From contig CAJWAO010000001.1 in NCBI GenBank assembly GCA_913020765.1, forward strand, positions 1 through 64,000: 64,000 nucleotides of DNA. The letters run 5' to 3'. The translations under genes were made by a program, and so were the position numbers. This document shows positions 8,763 through 16,623 of this stretch, one piece after another (position 1 is the first letter of the stretch; the number at the start of each line of letters is the position of its first letter). The notes below the pieces were generated by a model. It saw nothing but the letters and a program-made list of their open reading frames with translations, was not told the origin of the DNA and did not search any database. The stretch comes from an uncultured Flavobacteriales bacterium (GTDB lineage: Bacteria > Bacteroidota > Bacteroidia > Flavobacteriales_D > Crocinitomicaceae).

Positions 8763-8770
8763 TATCTTTG
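8763..8770 (+). promoter_or_regulatory. Bacteroidota -7 element (TATCTTTG) of tgt
   Basis: TATCTTTG fits the Bacteroidota primary-sigma -7 consensus TAnnTTTG. It lies 24 nt before the ATG at 8795, giving a leader of roughly 20 nt. No clear TTTG -33 element is present. It also argues against the TTG at 8768 being the start of tgt, because that codon would overlap the element. An approximate minus-strand counterpart (CATATTTG) lies at about 8733-8740 for the glycosyltransferase. Confidence 0.6.
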
Positions 8771-8794
8771 ACGTATATTGTTATTAACATTGTT

Positions 8795-9925
8795 ATGCAC
8801 TTTGATATTTCCCATCAAGATAAAAATTCATCTGCAAGGGCGGGAGAGTTTCATACGGATCATGGTGTAGTTAAAACACCGATTTTCATGCCTGTAGGAA
8901 CAGCTGGAACGGTTAAAGGTGTTCACCAACGCGAACTGAAGCAAGATATAGAGGCAGAAATAATTTTAGGAAACACCTACCATTTATTTTTACGACCCGG
9001 AATGGATATTATTGAAGGGGCTGGCGGCTTGCATCAATTCATCAATTGGGATAAACCTATTTTAACAGATAGCGGGGGTTATCAAGTTTATTCTCTTTCA
9101 GGATCAAGAAAAATCACTGAGGAAGGTGTTAAGTTTCAATCTCATATTGATGGGAGTTATCACTATTTTACACCGGAAAAAGCAATTGATATTCAGCGAA
9201 GTATTGGTGCGGACATTATCATGGCTTTTGATGAATGTACTCCATATCCATGTGATTATGCATATGCCAAAAACTCAATGGGAATGACCCACAGGTGGTT
9301 AAAAAGATGTTTGGAACAAATGGACAAAACCTCCTGTAACTATGGCTACAATCAAGCTTTATTTCCTATTGTTCAAGGAAGTACATACAAAGATCTCAGA
9401 CAAGAATCTGCTAAAGTTATATCGTCTTTTGATGCTTTCGGTAATGCCATTGGTGGGCTATCGGTTGGTGAACCAGAAGAAGATTTATATGAAATGACAG
9501 CATTAGTTACAGAAATTTTGCCAGTTGAAAAACCGAGGTATCTTATGGGGGTAGGAACACCATGGAATTTATTGGAATGTGTTGCCCTAGGTGTTGACAT
9601 GTTTGATTGCGTAATGCCTTCTCGAAATGCCCGTCATGGTCTTTTGTTCACTACCCGAGGAACGATAAATATAAAAAATCAAAAATGGTCTAAAGATTTT
9701 TCTGCCATAGATGCCGAAAGTCCATGTTTTGTTGATCAAAATTATTCAAAGGCGTATTTAAGACACCTTTTAAAATCAGGTGAATTTTTAGGAATGCAAA
9801 TTGCAACGATCCACAATCTATCTTTTTACTTAAGAATCATGAAAGAGGCTCGAGCCCGAATTATTGATGGCTCATTTATTGCTTGGAAGAACAAGATGGT
9901 GAAACAAATGAATCAGCGGCTCTAA
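8795..9925 (+). CDS. tgt: tRNA-guanine transglycosylase (queuine/preQ1)
   Basis: Exchanges guanine-34 of GUN-anticodon tRNAs (Asp, Asn, His, Tyr) for a queuosine precursor. With the ATG at 8795 it has 376 residues; an in-frame TTG at 8768 is unlikely since it sits in the promoter. Active-site motifs are present: TDSGGYQVYSL, IDGSYHYFTPE, MAFDECTPYP, GGLSVGEP, RYLMGVGTP, and MFDCVMPSRNARHG with the nucleophilic aspartate. The C-terminal zinc site, CxCxxC plus His in the well-studied enzymes, reads S309-P-C311-F-V-D314 here, so two of the three cysteines are missing although the later IATIHN histidine is kept. The permease gene follows with a 1-nt stop/start overlap. Confidence 0.97.
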   Translation: MHFDISHQDKNSSARAGEFHTDHGVVKTPIFMPVGTAGTVKGVHQRELKQDIEAEIILGNTYHLFLRPGMDIIEGAGGLHQFINWDKPILTDSGGYQVYSLSGSRKITEEGVKFQSHIDGSYHYFTPEKAIDIQRSIGADIIMAFDECTPYPCDYAYAKNSMGMTHRWLKRCLEQMDKTSCNYGYNQALFPIVQGSTYKDLRQESAKVISSFDAFGNAIGGLSVGEPEEDLYEMTALVTEILPVEKPRYLMGVGTPWNLLECVALGVDMFDCVMPSRNARHGLLFTTRGTINIKNQKWSKDFSAIDAESPCFVDQNYSKAYLRHLLKSGEFLGMQIATIHNLSFYLRIMKEARARIIDGSFIAWKNKMVKQMNQRL

Positions 9926-11001
9926 TGTTATCAATAATCGACAGATATATCATTAAGAAATTCCTTTCAACATTTTTTTTCATGTTGGGAATAATCATGA
10001 TGTTTGCGATTGTTTTTGATGTTTCTGAAAAGCTAGGAGATTTTATTTCTAACCAAGCTCCTTTAGAGAAAATTATCTTTGATTATTACGTCAATTTCAT
10101 TATTCTTTACGGGAACATGTTTACCTCCATGATCGTTTTCCTTTCAGTCATTTGGTTTACGACAATTATGGCTAAGGATACTGAAATTATTCCCATATGG
10201 TTCAGTGGTAAGCCCCTTTCACGTTATTTACGACCTTATTTTATTTCGGCAACAATTCTGATGTTATTCTCCTTAGGGATTAACCATTTTTTGGTACCTC
10301 GTGCCAATAAGGTTCGTTTGGCTTTCGAAGAGCAATACTACAGAGATGCTATGATTGTAAGAGATTATCATGCAGAGTTTCCAAATAATGTTTCAGTTTA
10401 TTTTTCAAATTACAACACCTCCGATGGGCGTGTCAATGATTTTACTTTTCAAAAGTGGTCTGAAAATCGAAAGCCGAAATTTTTTTTAAAAACAAGATAT
10501 GCGTTAAATGAACCGAATTCAAAAAATTGGGTACTTCATGATTTTTATGAGAAACAATTCTATCCAGATTCAATTTCCATTCGCCATGTTCAAGAATTAG
10601 ATACGACTTTTGACTTCAGTATTTCAGATATGGCCCAAAGAGAGAATACAGCAGAGACGATGACTTATTCCGAATTGAAATCATTTATCAGCCGTGAGCG
10701 AATGAAAGGGTCAGCATTTGTACCATTGTATGAAATAGAACTTCACCAGCGAACATCTTATCCATTTGCCGCATATATTTTAACGCTCATTGGAGTTTCT
10801 GTCGCTTCTCAAAAAAGGAGGGGTGGGATTGGCGTAAATATTGCGATAGGATTAGGAATTGTATTCGTATATATATTTGCCATGAAAATGTTGACTGTGG
10901 CCGCTTTAAATGTTGGTTTTCCGCCACTTTTATCAGTTTGGATACCGAACTTATTCTTCGCAATTGCCGCAGTTTTCTTGTTTCGATATTCTCAAAAGTA
11001 G
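9925..11001 (+). CDS. LptF/LptG family permease
   Basis: Permease of the YjgP/YjgQ family, the inner-membrane part of the LptB2FG transporter that extracts lipopolysaccharide. The start is the ATG at 9925, which shares one base with the tgt stop (TAATG); this gives 358 residues. The N-terminal helices (MLSIIDRYIIKKFLSTFFFMLGII..., then a helix near residues 50-75 and one near 95-120) precede a periplasmic beta-jellyroll of about 150 residues. Three helices follow (SYPFAAYILTLIGVSVASQKRRGG...). Only one permease gene is here; the partner is presumably elsewhere. I do not assign F versus G. Confidence 0.9.
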   Translation: MLSIIDRYIIKKFLSTFFFMLGIIMMFAIVFDVSEKLGDFISNQAPLEKIIFDYYVNFIILYGNMFTSMIVFLSVIWFTTIMAKDTEIIPIWFSGKPLSRYLRPYFISATILMLFSLGINHFLVPRANKVRLAFEEQYYRDAMIVRDYHAEFPNNVSVYFSNYNTSDGRVNDFTFQKWSENRKPKFFLKTRYALNEPNSKNWVLHDFYEKQFYPDSISIRHVQELDTTFDFSISDMAQRENTAETMTYSELKSFISRERMKGSAFVPLYEIELHQRTSYPFAAYILTLIGVSVASQKRRGGIGVNIAIGLGIVFVYIFAMKMLTVAALNVGFPPLLSVWIPNLFFAIAAVFLFRYSQK

Positions 11002-11022
11002 CCTCAAAAGGGCCTGACTTAA

Positions 11023-11038
11023 TAAGTAATATTACTTA
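11023..11038. repeat. 16-bp perfect palindrome between the permease and subtilisin genes
   Basis: TAAGTAATATTACTTA reads the same on both strands. It is not followed by a T-run, so it does not resemble an intrinsic terminator. It lies 22 nt after the permease stop and about 75 nt upstream of the subtilisin -33 element. It could be a dimeric regulator's operator or chance in AT-rich DNA. Confidence 0.4.
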
Positions 11039-11110
11039 AATTTATTGACGGCATTACGTATATTTTCTTTCGTGGGCTCTTGTATTTTTTCTTTTGGGCT
11101 GCCCTTTTTT

Positions 11111-11141
11111 TTTGGACTTCTGTAGAGTAATTGGAGCTTTG
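11111..11141 (+). promoter_or_regulatory. Probable promoter of the secreted subtilisin gene
   Basis: TTTG (11111-11114) and GAGCTTTG (11134-11141) are separated by 19 nt, the spacing expected for Bacteroidota -33 and -7 elements; only the first base of the -7 differs from TAnnTTTG. The ATG lies 25 nt downstream. Confidence 0.55.
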
Positions 11142-11166
11142 TTTAAGCTATTAAAACAACTCAAAA

Positions 11167-13314
11167 ATGAAGACTTTACACTTACTCAGGGCGTTATCGT
11201 TTACGATTTTCTTTCTTTTGATTGTCGGTGCCAATGCTCAAGGTCAACTTGAGGCAAAGGTTTGGGCAACAATATCTGATCCAAGAGACATTCCATTTGT
11301 GGATGAAAATGGACAGCTATCCTCTCATGATTTAGAATTTAATCAGGCGATTTTAGAATTAGGAATCACATCGGTTGAAAGAGCATTTCCTTCTGCACGA
11401 AAAGCTTCATTAATGAATGTTTTTGAGTTGAGCTCAACATCTACGAACCGTGTTGATTTTTATGCCAAGTTGGTAAATGACGTTTCTGCACTTTCTATGA
11501 TTGAATATGCTCCTATATATGAAACTTTGTCCACTCCGAATGACTATATCGATGAGGGTGGACACTATGCCGTAGGATTGATCAATGCACAGGATGCTTG
11601 GGAATTTACTTCTGGTAGTCCAGATATTACAATCGCAATATCTGATCAAAGTGCTGATGTAGGTCATTCAGAATTAGAAGGTGAGGTAATTTATTCAGCG
11701 CCAGGCAATACCCCCATATCCTCACATGGTACAGCCGTTTCCATAATTGCTGCGGGTGGTACGGATAATGATACGCTTCAAAGTCATATCGGTTACAACA
11801 GTACACTTGCTATTTATAACATGAACTACAATGCATTGCTTGATGCCTCTTACGCCGGTTATAAGGTCATAAATATGAGCTGGGTATCAGGATGTGAGTT
11901 TAGTGCCTATGCACAAGATATCATAAATACGGTTTATGAAAATGGGTCTTTTTTAGTTGCAGCTGCCGGAAATGGATCAACGTGTGGTGGTGCTGAAAAC
12001 CTTGTTTATCCCGCCTCATACGAGCATGTATTTTCCGTAACGAGTATTGGACCCAATGATAATCATGAAAGAATCATTGGAGATTCTTCTTCTACGCATC
12101 AGCACAATACAGCGGTAGATCTATCCGCCCCAGGTTATGATGTGTACATTAGTCCTCTTCAAGGCTGGGATTTGATTTCTTCGGGTACCTCTTATGCAAC
12201 TCCGTTGGTTTCAGGTACGGTTGCTCTAATGCTTGCGGTAAACCCCTGCTTAAGTAATGATGATATAGAATATTTACTAAAAAGTTCTTCGGTTTTTATT
12301 GATGACCTTAATCCTGATTATGCGGGTGTAATAGGTGAGGGTAGATTGGATGCAGGTGCGGCTGTTGAGATGGCCTTTAATTTTAATGCATTGGAAATCA
12401 ATGCCGATATTTCCGTTGTTTGTGACGACTTCTGGGATGGGCATATAGATTTGGAAATTATGGGAGGCCATTCTCCGTATCAGGCCACTTGGTCTAATGG
12501 TGCTGAGGGACTTCATTTAACGCTTCCTGCAGGCGAGTTTATCGTGAGTATTTCTGACGCAATGGGCTGTGATTTCGATACTACATTTATTATCGGGGAA
12601 TCTACGCCAATTTCATCAATTGAAGAAAGTATTCAGCATGTGGATTGTCACGGTGAAAATACCGGTGCAATAGATATTACAATATTGGGGGGTACACCTG
12701 ATTTTTCATTCTCTTGGATGCATGGTGCTACCACAGAGGATCTAGTGAATTTAGAGGCTGGGACCTATCAATTAGCGCTTACTGATGGGAATGGCTGTGT
12801 TTATTTTTCAAGCTATGAGGTACTGCAATCGGAAGAAATTCAAGCAAATTTAGAAATTGAGGATCCGATGATGGGTGCAACCTCTATCGATCTCAATCTA
12901 ACTGTTTATGGAGGAACTGCTCCTTACACTTACAGTTGGAACACAGGTGATACTTCAGAAGATCTTTTCAGTGTGTCGGAGGGGTTTTATGAGGTAACTA
13001 TTGTCGATATCAATGGTTGCGCTGCATTGGCAAATACAACGGTTTATCCTGCAGATTTTGCCCAATCAAATGAGCTTGCCTTTGCAGAGGTAAAAGTTTA
13101 TCCCAATCCAACCTCTACACCTGCTACTGTCACTTGGCCAAGTTATGAATTCAATACTTTAACTATTTTGAATGCTCATGGTCAAAAAATAGAGCAAAGG
13201 AATGTCAGTGAGCAAAATACATATCAAACTTCAACATTAAAGCCAGGGGTGTATTTCATCAATCTTTCGAATCAAAAACAATATACCACAACAAAAAAGC
13301 TTGTTGTTAAGTAA
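11167..13314 (+). CDS. Secreted subtilisin-like (S8) protease with SprB-like repeats and T9SS sorting domain
   Basis: Serine endopeptidase of 715 residues exported by Sec and then type IX secretion. Signal peptide about 1-24 (cleavage near ANAQGQ). The catalytic triad is visible: D160 (in IAISDQ), H187 (SSHGTAVS) and S342 (SGTSYATP). A short prodomain of about 100 residues precedes it. After the protease come three Ig-like repeats of the SprB type (about 12400-13045), each with a W-x-H/N-G or WNTG core and ending in SDAMGC, TDGNGC or VDINGC. The C-terminal 75 residues (from VKVYPNPTSTPATVTW) form a type A T9SS sorting domain ending KKLVVK. Substrate unknown; nutrient acquisition or gliding-surface function is plausible. 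Confidence 0.94.
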   Translation: MKTLHLLRALSFTIFFLLIVGANAQGQLEAKVWATISDPRDIPFVDENGQLSSHDLEFNQAILELGITSVERAFPSARKASLMNVFELSSTSTNRVDFYAKLVNDVSALSMIEYAPIYETLSTPNDYIDEGGHYAVGLINAQDAWEFTSGSPDITIAISDQSADVGHSELEGEVIYSAPGNTPISSHGTAVSIIAAGGTDNDTLQSHIGYNSTLAIYNMNYNALLDASYAGYKVINMSWVSGCEFSAYAQDIINTVYENGSFLVAAAGNGSTCGGAENLVYPASYEHVFSVTSIGPNDNHERIIGDSSSTHQHNTAVDLSAPGYDVYISPLQGWDLISSGTSYATPLVSGTVALMLAVNPCLSNDDIEYLLKSSSVFIDDLNPDYAGVIGEGRLDAGAAVEMAFNFNALEINADISVVCDDFWDGHIDLEIMGGHSPYQATWSNGAEGLHLTLPAGEFIVSISDAMGCDFDTTFIIGESTPISSIEESIQHVDCHGENTGAIDITILGGTPDFSFSWMHGATTEDLVNLEAGTYQLALTDGNGCVYFSSYEVLQSEEIQANLEIEDPMMGATSIDLNLTVYGGTAPYTYSWNTGDTSEDLFSVSEGFYEVTIVDINGCAALANTTVYPADFAQSNELAFAEVKVYPNPTSTPATVTWPSYEFNTLTILNAHGQKIEQRNVSEQNTYQTSTLKPGVYFINLSNQKQYTTTKKLVVK

Positions 13315-13343
13315 GTAACTTTTATGTTTAAGTTTCTCGAATT

Positions 13344-13370
13344 AAAGTCTTCTTCCGAGAGGGCTTTTTT
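13344..13370 (+). terminator. Rho-independent terminator after the subtilisin gene
   Basis: AAAGTCTTCT and AGAGGGCTTT form a 10-bp stem (with G-U pairs) around the tetraloop TCCG and run into a T-tract. It lies 30 nt after the stop codon. Confidence 0.85.
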
Positions 13371-13639
13371 ATTTCACGATTATTACGATTCACCATGAAA
13401 AATATTGTATTTTATACAAAATTCATTTCGCAAGATTAAGCAATATGATAAGGTTCGTGACCCGTCCAATAGCAGTCTTCATACTATTTCAAATGAACTA
13501 AGTGTTTTCGTGTAACCTTCATCGCATCAATACTTAGCGTATACTGTGTAGGCTTCTTTAATTTCGATTTTGACCTATTGGTTGAGGTGTTTTCTCTTAA
13601 GAGATAGGTTCATCTTTGTAAGCATAAACAAACACAGCA
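13371..13639. other. Intergenic stretch with a short RND-like reading frame and a candidate promoter
   Basis: Together with the preceding terminator this is the only gap above 300 nt. It holds a 19-codon frame at 13445-13501, MIRFVTRPIAVFILFQMN plus stop, that resembles the first residues of RND efflux permeases. A CATCTTTG box at 13611-13618 matches the -7 consensus except for its first base and lies 21 nt before the small ORF at 13640. I see no RNA gene and no repeat here. Confidence 0.4.
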
Positions 13640-13846
13640 ATGAGACAATTACAACACAAATTAAATCATGAGGTCATGAAATTATTTATTGTAGACAAGG
13701 TAGCTTTTCAAACGGCATCTCTTCACAAAAAAGAACAGATTGTGGTTGAGACAAGAAACAGGGTGGAGGCTACGGTATTATTTCTAACAATTTTTGGGAG
13801 CTTTTTCTCAATCATGATGACTATTAAGTCTTTGATCATACTTTAG
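13640..13846 (+). CDS. Small putative membrane protein
   Basis: 68 codons with an ATG start. The first 45 residues are polar and basic (KLNHEVMKLFIVDKVAFQTASLHKKEQ...), followed by a single hydrophobic helix (about 46-68, VLFLTIFGSFFSIMMTIKSLIIL) that reaches the C-terminus. A near-consensus -7 element lies 21 nt upstream. It overlaps rnz tail-to-tail by 11 nt. I do not recognise a family; it may be a real tail-anchored peptide or a chance frame. Confidence 0.4.
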   Translation: MRQLQHKLNHEVMKLFIVDKVAFQTASLHKKEQIVVETRNRVEATVLFLTIFGSFFSIMMTIKSLIIL

Positions 13847-14756
13847 TCAAATCGATACACATTCCATCCTCGGCAACTTCACTATTTGAAAATATTTGCT
13901 TTAGCTCCTTTAGGTGTTCTTCATTTGTTTTATATCGGGATGAAATATGACCAACAACGAGCTTTTGAACTTTTGCATCTATAGCTATTTCTGCAGCATC
14001 TTTGGTTGTTGAATGAGTTGTTAAATTCGCTCTTTTTTGGTCTTTGATTAGGAATGTTGCTTCATGATATAAAACAGTCGCACCAGATATGTTTTTTGAA
14101 ATAGCTAAACTTTTTTTTGTGTCTGAACAATAGGCATAGCTCAGGGCTTTTTGTCGCGGAAAGGTGAGTTCTTGGTATTTACATATTTCTCCTGTTTCAA
14201 GAATAATATCTTGAGCGTTTTGGAGCGCCTTGAAATGTTCAATTTTTAGATCGTATTCTGTTATTTTTTGTGGATTAATTTTAAGCAGTTTAGGTTTTTC
14301 CTGAATAAGAAATCCACATGTTGGAATTTTATGGTCCATTGGAAAACTATGGACCTCTACAATTTCATCCTCGTATATGGTTGCCTCATCAGTCATATTC
14401 AGCCTCACAAAGTAAACAGTAAAACTCAATCTTGATCCTCCGAATTGAAGCATTGGGTTGATGAGCTCTTCGAGCTCGCTTGGTCCGAAAATCGTCAGCT
14501 CTTTTTCTCTTCCTAACAAATTCATTGTACTTAATAGGCCCACCAATCCAAAATAATGGTCACCATGCAGATGTGAAATGAATACATGGCTTATTTTCTG
14601 AAAATTGATTTTATATTTTCTTAGTTGAAGCTGTGTTCCTTCTGCGCAATCAATTAAAAAATGTCGGTTATTACAGTTGACATATTGTGCCGAAGGCATT
14701 CTATTTTTCGTCGGCAAAGCGGCACCACTTCCAAGAATGGTTACAGAGAAGTTCAC
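13836..14756 (-). CDS. rnz: Ribonuclease Z (tRNA 3' endonuclease)
   Basis: Metallo-beta-lactamase-fold endonuclease (306 residues) that removes 3' trailers from tRNA precursors; needed where CCA is not encoded, as for the tRNA-His of this window. The zinc motif SHLHGDH is at 61-67, preceded by LIDCAEGTQLQ; YCSDTKKS, LYHEATF and VGHISSRYK supply the remaining ligands and family marks. It begins with a GTG whose G is the last base of the STAS gene's stop codon, so translation is probably coupled. Last gene of the pyrR-pyrB-STAS-rnz operon. Confidence 0.96.
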   Translation of the reverse strand: MNFSVTILGSGAALPTKNRMPSAQYVNCNNRHFLIDCAEGTQLQLRKYKINFQKISHVFISHLHGDHYFGLVGLLSTMNLLGREKELTIFGPSELEELINPMLQFGGSRLSFTVYFVRLNMTDEATIYEDEIVEVHSFPMDHKIPTCGFLIQEKPKLLKINPQKITEYDLKIEHFKALQNAQDIILETGEICKYQELTFPRQKALSYAYCSDTKKSLAISKNISGATVLYHEATFLIKDQKRANLTTHSTTKDAAEIAIDAKVQKLVVGHISSRYKTNEEHLKELKQIFSNSEVAEDGMCIDLTKV

Positions 14757-15097
14757 TATTGTAACGTGGCAAGTGCGCTGTCTAGATTTTCACTCAGGTT
14801 GAGTACTTTGTCTAGCTGAGCAATTTGAACCAATTTGAAAACGTCAGGTTGTAATCCAGCGATGTGAAAAGAACCACTCGTGTCTTTACAAAGCCTGTTC
14901 GCAATCAATATGGCACTCAGTCCAGATGAGTCACAATACTTCGTTTGACTCATATCAAGAACGATGAGGTTATTGGCGCTTTTGTTTAGATGAATAAACA
15001 AGCTTTTGAGTTCAGGTGCATTCGTTGAGTCCAGTTTATCAACTTGTGAGTAAACGACCGCAACATTTCCTTTGTGTTCTGATGAAAAATTCTTCAT
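14756..15097 (-). CDS. STAS-domain protein (anti-sigma factor antagonist family)
   Basis: 113-residue single STAS domain. The segment VLDMSQTKYCDSSGLSAIL contains D56-S57-S58, the place of the phosphorylated serine in SpoIIAA/RsbV proteins. This suggests control by phosphorylation and release of a partner, in the partner-switching manner. No anti-sigma kinase lies next to it; a PP2C phosphatase of the kind that dephosphorylates such proteins is encoded at 49426-50646. I chose the ATG at 15097 over an in-frame TTG at 15106. It is located 20 nt after pyrB and overlaps rnz by 1 nt. Confidence 0.85.
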   Translation of the reverse strand: MKNFSSEHKGNVAVVYSQVDKLDSTNAPELKSLFIHLNKSANNLIVLDMSQTKYCDSSGLSAILIANRLCKDTSGSFHIAGLQPDVFKLVQIAQLDKVLNLSENLDSALATLQ

Positions 15098-15117
15098 TAC
15101 CTTCAAAAATATAAAAT

Positions 15118-16050
15118 TTAGCGTTCAATTTGAGAGGCGAGCAAATAAATTACCGCCATTCTTACTGCAACACCATTTTCTACTTGCTGGAGAATGATAC
15201 TTTGTTCGCTGTCTGCGACATCAGATGTAATCTCAACCCCCCTATTGATAGGCCCTGGATGCATGACAACTATTTTTTTGGAAAGTGAATCTAAAATCTC
15301 TTTATTTAGTCCAAATAACATTGAATATTCTCTCAAAGATGGAAAATAAGTTTCGTCTTGTCTTTCGAGCTGTATTCGAAGCATATTTGCAACATCACAC
15401 CACTCGAGAGCTTCCTTTAGGTTAGTGGATACTTTGACACCGAGTTCCTTTATATTTTTTGGGATCAGGTTCAATGGCCCACAAACCATGACTTGAGCTC
15501 CGAGTTTTTGAAGGCAATAAATGTTAGATAATGCGACTCTTGAGTGCAAAATATCTCCTACGATAACGACTTTTTTCCCTTCTACACTACCTAGCTTTTC
15601 TTTTATTGAATAGGCATCAAGAAGTGCTTGTGTCGGGTGCTCATGTGTTCCGTCTCCCGCATTAATGACTTTCGCGCCTATTTTTTTTGATAAAAATGAG
15701 GCTGCTCCTGGATTGGGATGACGCATCACAACTAAATCCACTTTCATGGAAAGGATGTTATTTACTGTATCTACGAGTGATTCACCTTTTTTAACTGAGC
15801 TTCCGGATGCACTGAAGTTTACAATGTCAGCTGACAATCTTTTTTCAGCCAATTCGAAGGACAATTTGGTTCTAGTTGAATTTTCAAAAAATAAATTCGC
15901 AATGGTAATGTCTCTTAAGGAGGGTACTTTTTTTATTGGACGATTGATTACTTCCTTAAAACTATCGGCTGTTTTGAATATTAAATGAATGTCTTCAGAA
16001 GACAGCTCTTTAATTCCAACAAGGTGCTCAACGCTTAAATTATTCATCAT
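15118..16050 (-). CDS. pyrB: Aspartate carbamoyltransferase catalytic subunit
   Basis: Condenses carbamoyl phosphate and L-aspartate, the committed step of pyrimidine synthesis. 310 residues, the normal length. The carbamoyl-phosphate loop FENSTRTKLSFE (56-67, with S58-T59-R60-T61), the KGES segment from the neighbouring chain, GDGTHEHPTQALLD (about 131-144) and HPGPINRGVEI are all present. The gene overlaps pyrR by 11 nt. No pyrI regulatory subunit follows, so the enzyme may be an unregulated trimer, as in Bacillus; that is inference. Confidence 0.97.
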   Translation of the reverse strand: MMNNLSVEHLVGIKELSSEDIHLIFKTADSFKEVINRPIKKVPSLRDITIANLFFENSTRTKLSFELAEKRLSADIVNFSASGSSVKKGESLVDTVNNILSMKVDLVVMRHPNPGAASFLSKKIGAKVINAGDGTHEHPTQALLDAYSIKEKLGSVEGKKVVIVGDILHSRVALSNIYCLQKLGAQVMVCGPLNLIPKNIKELGVKVSTNLKEALEWCDVANMLRIQLERQDETYFPSLREYSMLFGLNKEILDSLSKKIVVMHPGPINRGVEITSDVADSEQSIILQQVENGVAVRMAVIYLLASQIER

Positions 16051-16588
16051 TTTCTTTGCTAAACAGTACTATTTTGTCTTTTCCTTCAATTTCTGCCCAT
16101 TCGACAGATACCCGCTCTGAAAGCAAGGTGTCTACGGCCTTACCAACATAGTTTGCATCAATTGGAAGGTCTCTTCTGAAGCGTCTATCAATAAGAACGA
16201 GTAACTCAACACTTTTCGGTCTACCAAAGGAAAGTAGTGCATCTAGTCCTGACCGAATTGTTCTTCCTGTAAAGAGCACGTCATCTACGAGGACAATATT
16301 CTTATTTTCTATGCTAAAGTCAATATTAGTTACACTTGGGATTAGTGGCGTTTCTCTTCTTCTAAAGTCATCTCTGTAAAATGTAATGTCTAGAGAGCCA
16401 CATTTAATTTCTTTACCAAGAATATTTTCGAGCTGCTCTTTCAGCCTTTGGACCACGTGAATTCCCCTTGGTTGAAGGCCAATAATCACAGTTTCATTAA
16501 AGTCGTTATGGGTTTCAATGAGCTCATGGCAAAGTCTTTTAAGAGTCAATTCAAGGTGCTTCGCATTAAGGATGACCTGCTTTTCCAT
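16040..16588 (-). CDS. pyrR: PyrR bifunctional regulator / uracil phosphoribosyltransferase
   Basis: 182-residue type I phosphoribosyltransferase of the PyrR family. In Bacillus it binds the pyr mRNA leader in response to UMP and also makes UMP from uracil and PRPP. The PRPP loop IVLVDDVLFTGRTI lies at 98-111; GLQPRGIHV (about 37-45) is the uracil-side loop. The start matches the family N-terminus (xxVILNAKHLE). The promoter lies so close to this ATG that no untranslated leader is expected, so the classical attenuation site cannot be located upstream of this operon. The gene overlaps pyrB. Confidence 0.95.
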   Translation of the reverse strand: MEKQVILNAKHLELTLKRLCHELIETHNDFNETVIIGLQPRGIHVVQRLKEQLENILGKEIKCGSLDITFYRDDFRRRETPLIPSVTNIDFSIENKNIVLVDDVLFTGRTIRSGLDALLSFGRPKSVELLVLIDRRFRRDLPIDANYVGKAVDTLLSERVSVEWAEIEGKDKIVLFSKENDE

Positions 16589-16593
16589 TGGGG

Positions 16594-16623
16594 CAAAGAT
16601 AAACCTATTTTGGAATTTACAAA
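16594..16623 (-). promoter_or_regulatory. pyrR operon promoter (apparently leaderless)
   Basis: On the minus strand, TTTG (16623-16620) is followed after 18 nt by TATCTTTG (16601-16594), a full match to Bacteroidota -33 and -7 elements. The -7 element ends only 5 nt before the pyrR ATG (16588), so transcription should begin at or within a base or two of the start codon. Confidence 0.7.

Noticed and set aside
11090..11118. GGGCTGCCC followed by a T-run before the subtilisin gene, resembling a short terminator
   Set aside because: Three-base stem with a three-base loop is too weak; the T-run provides the -33 TTTG of the promoter.
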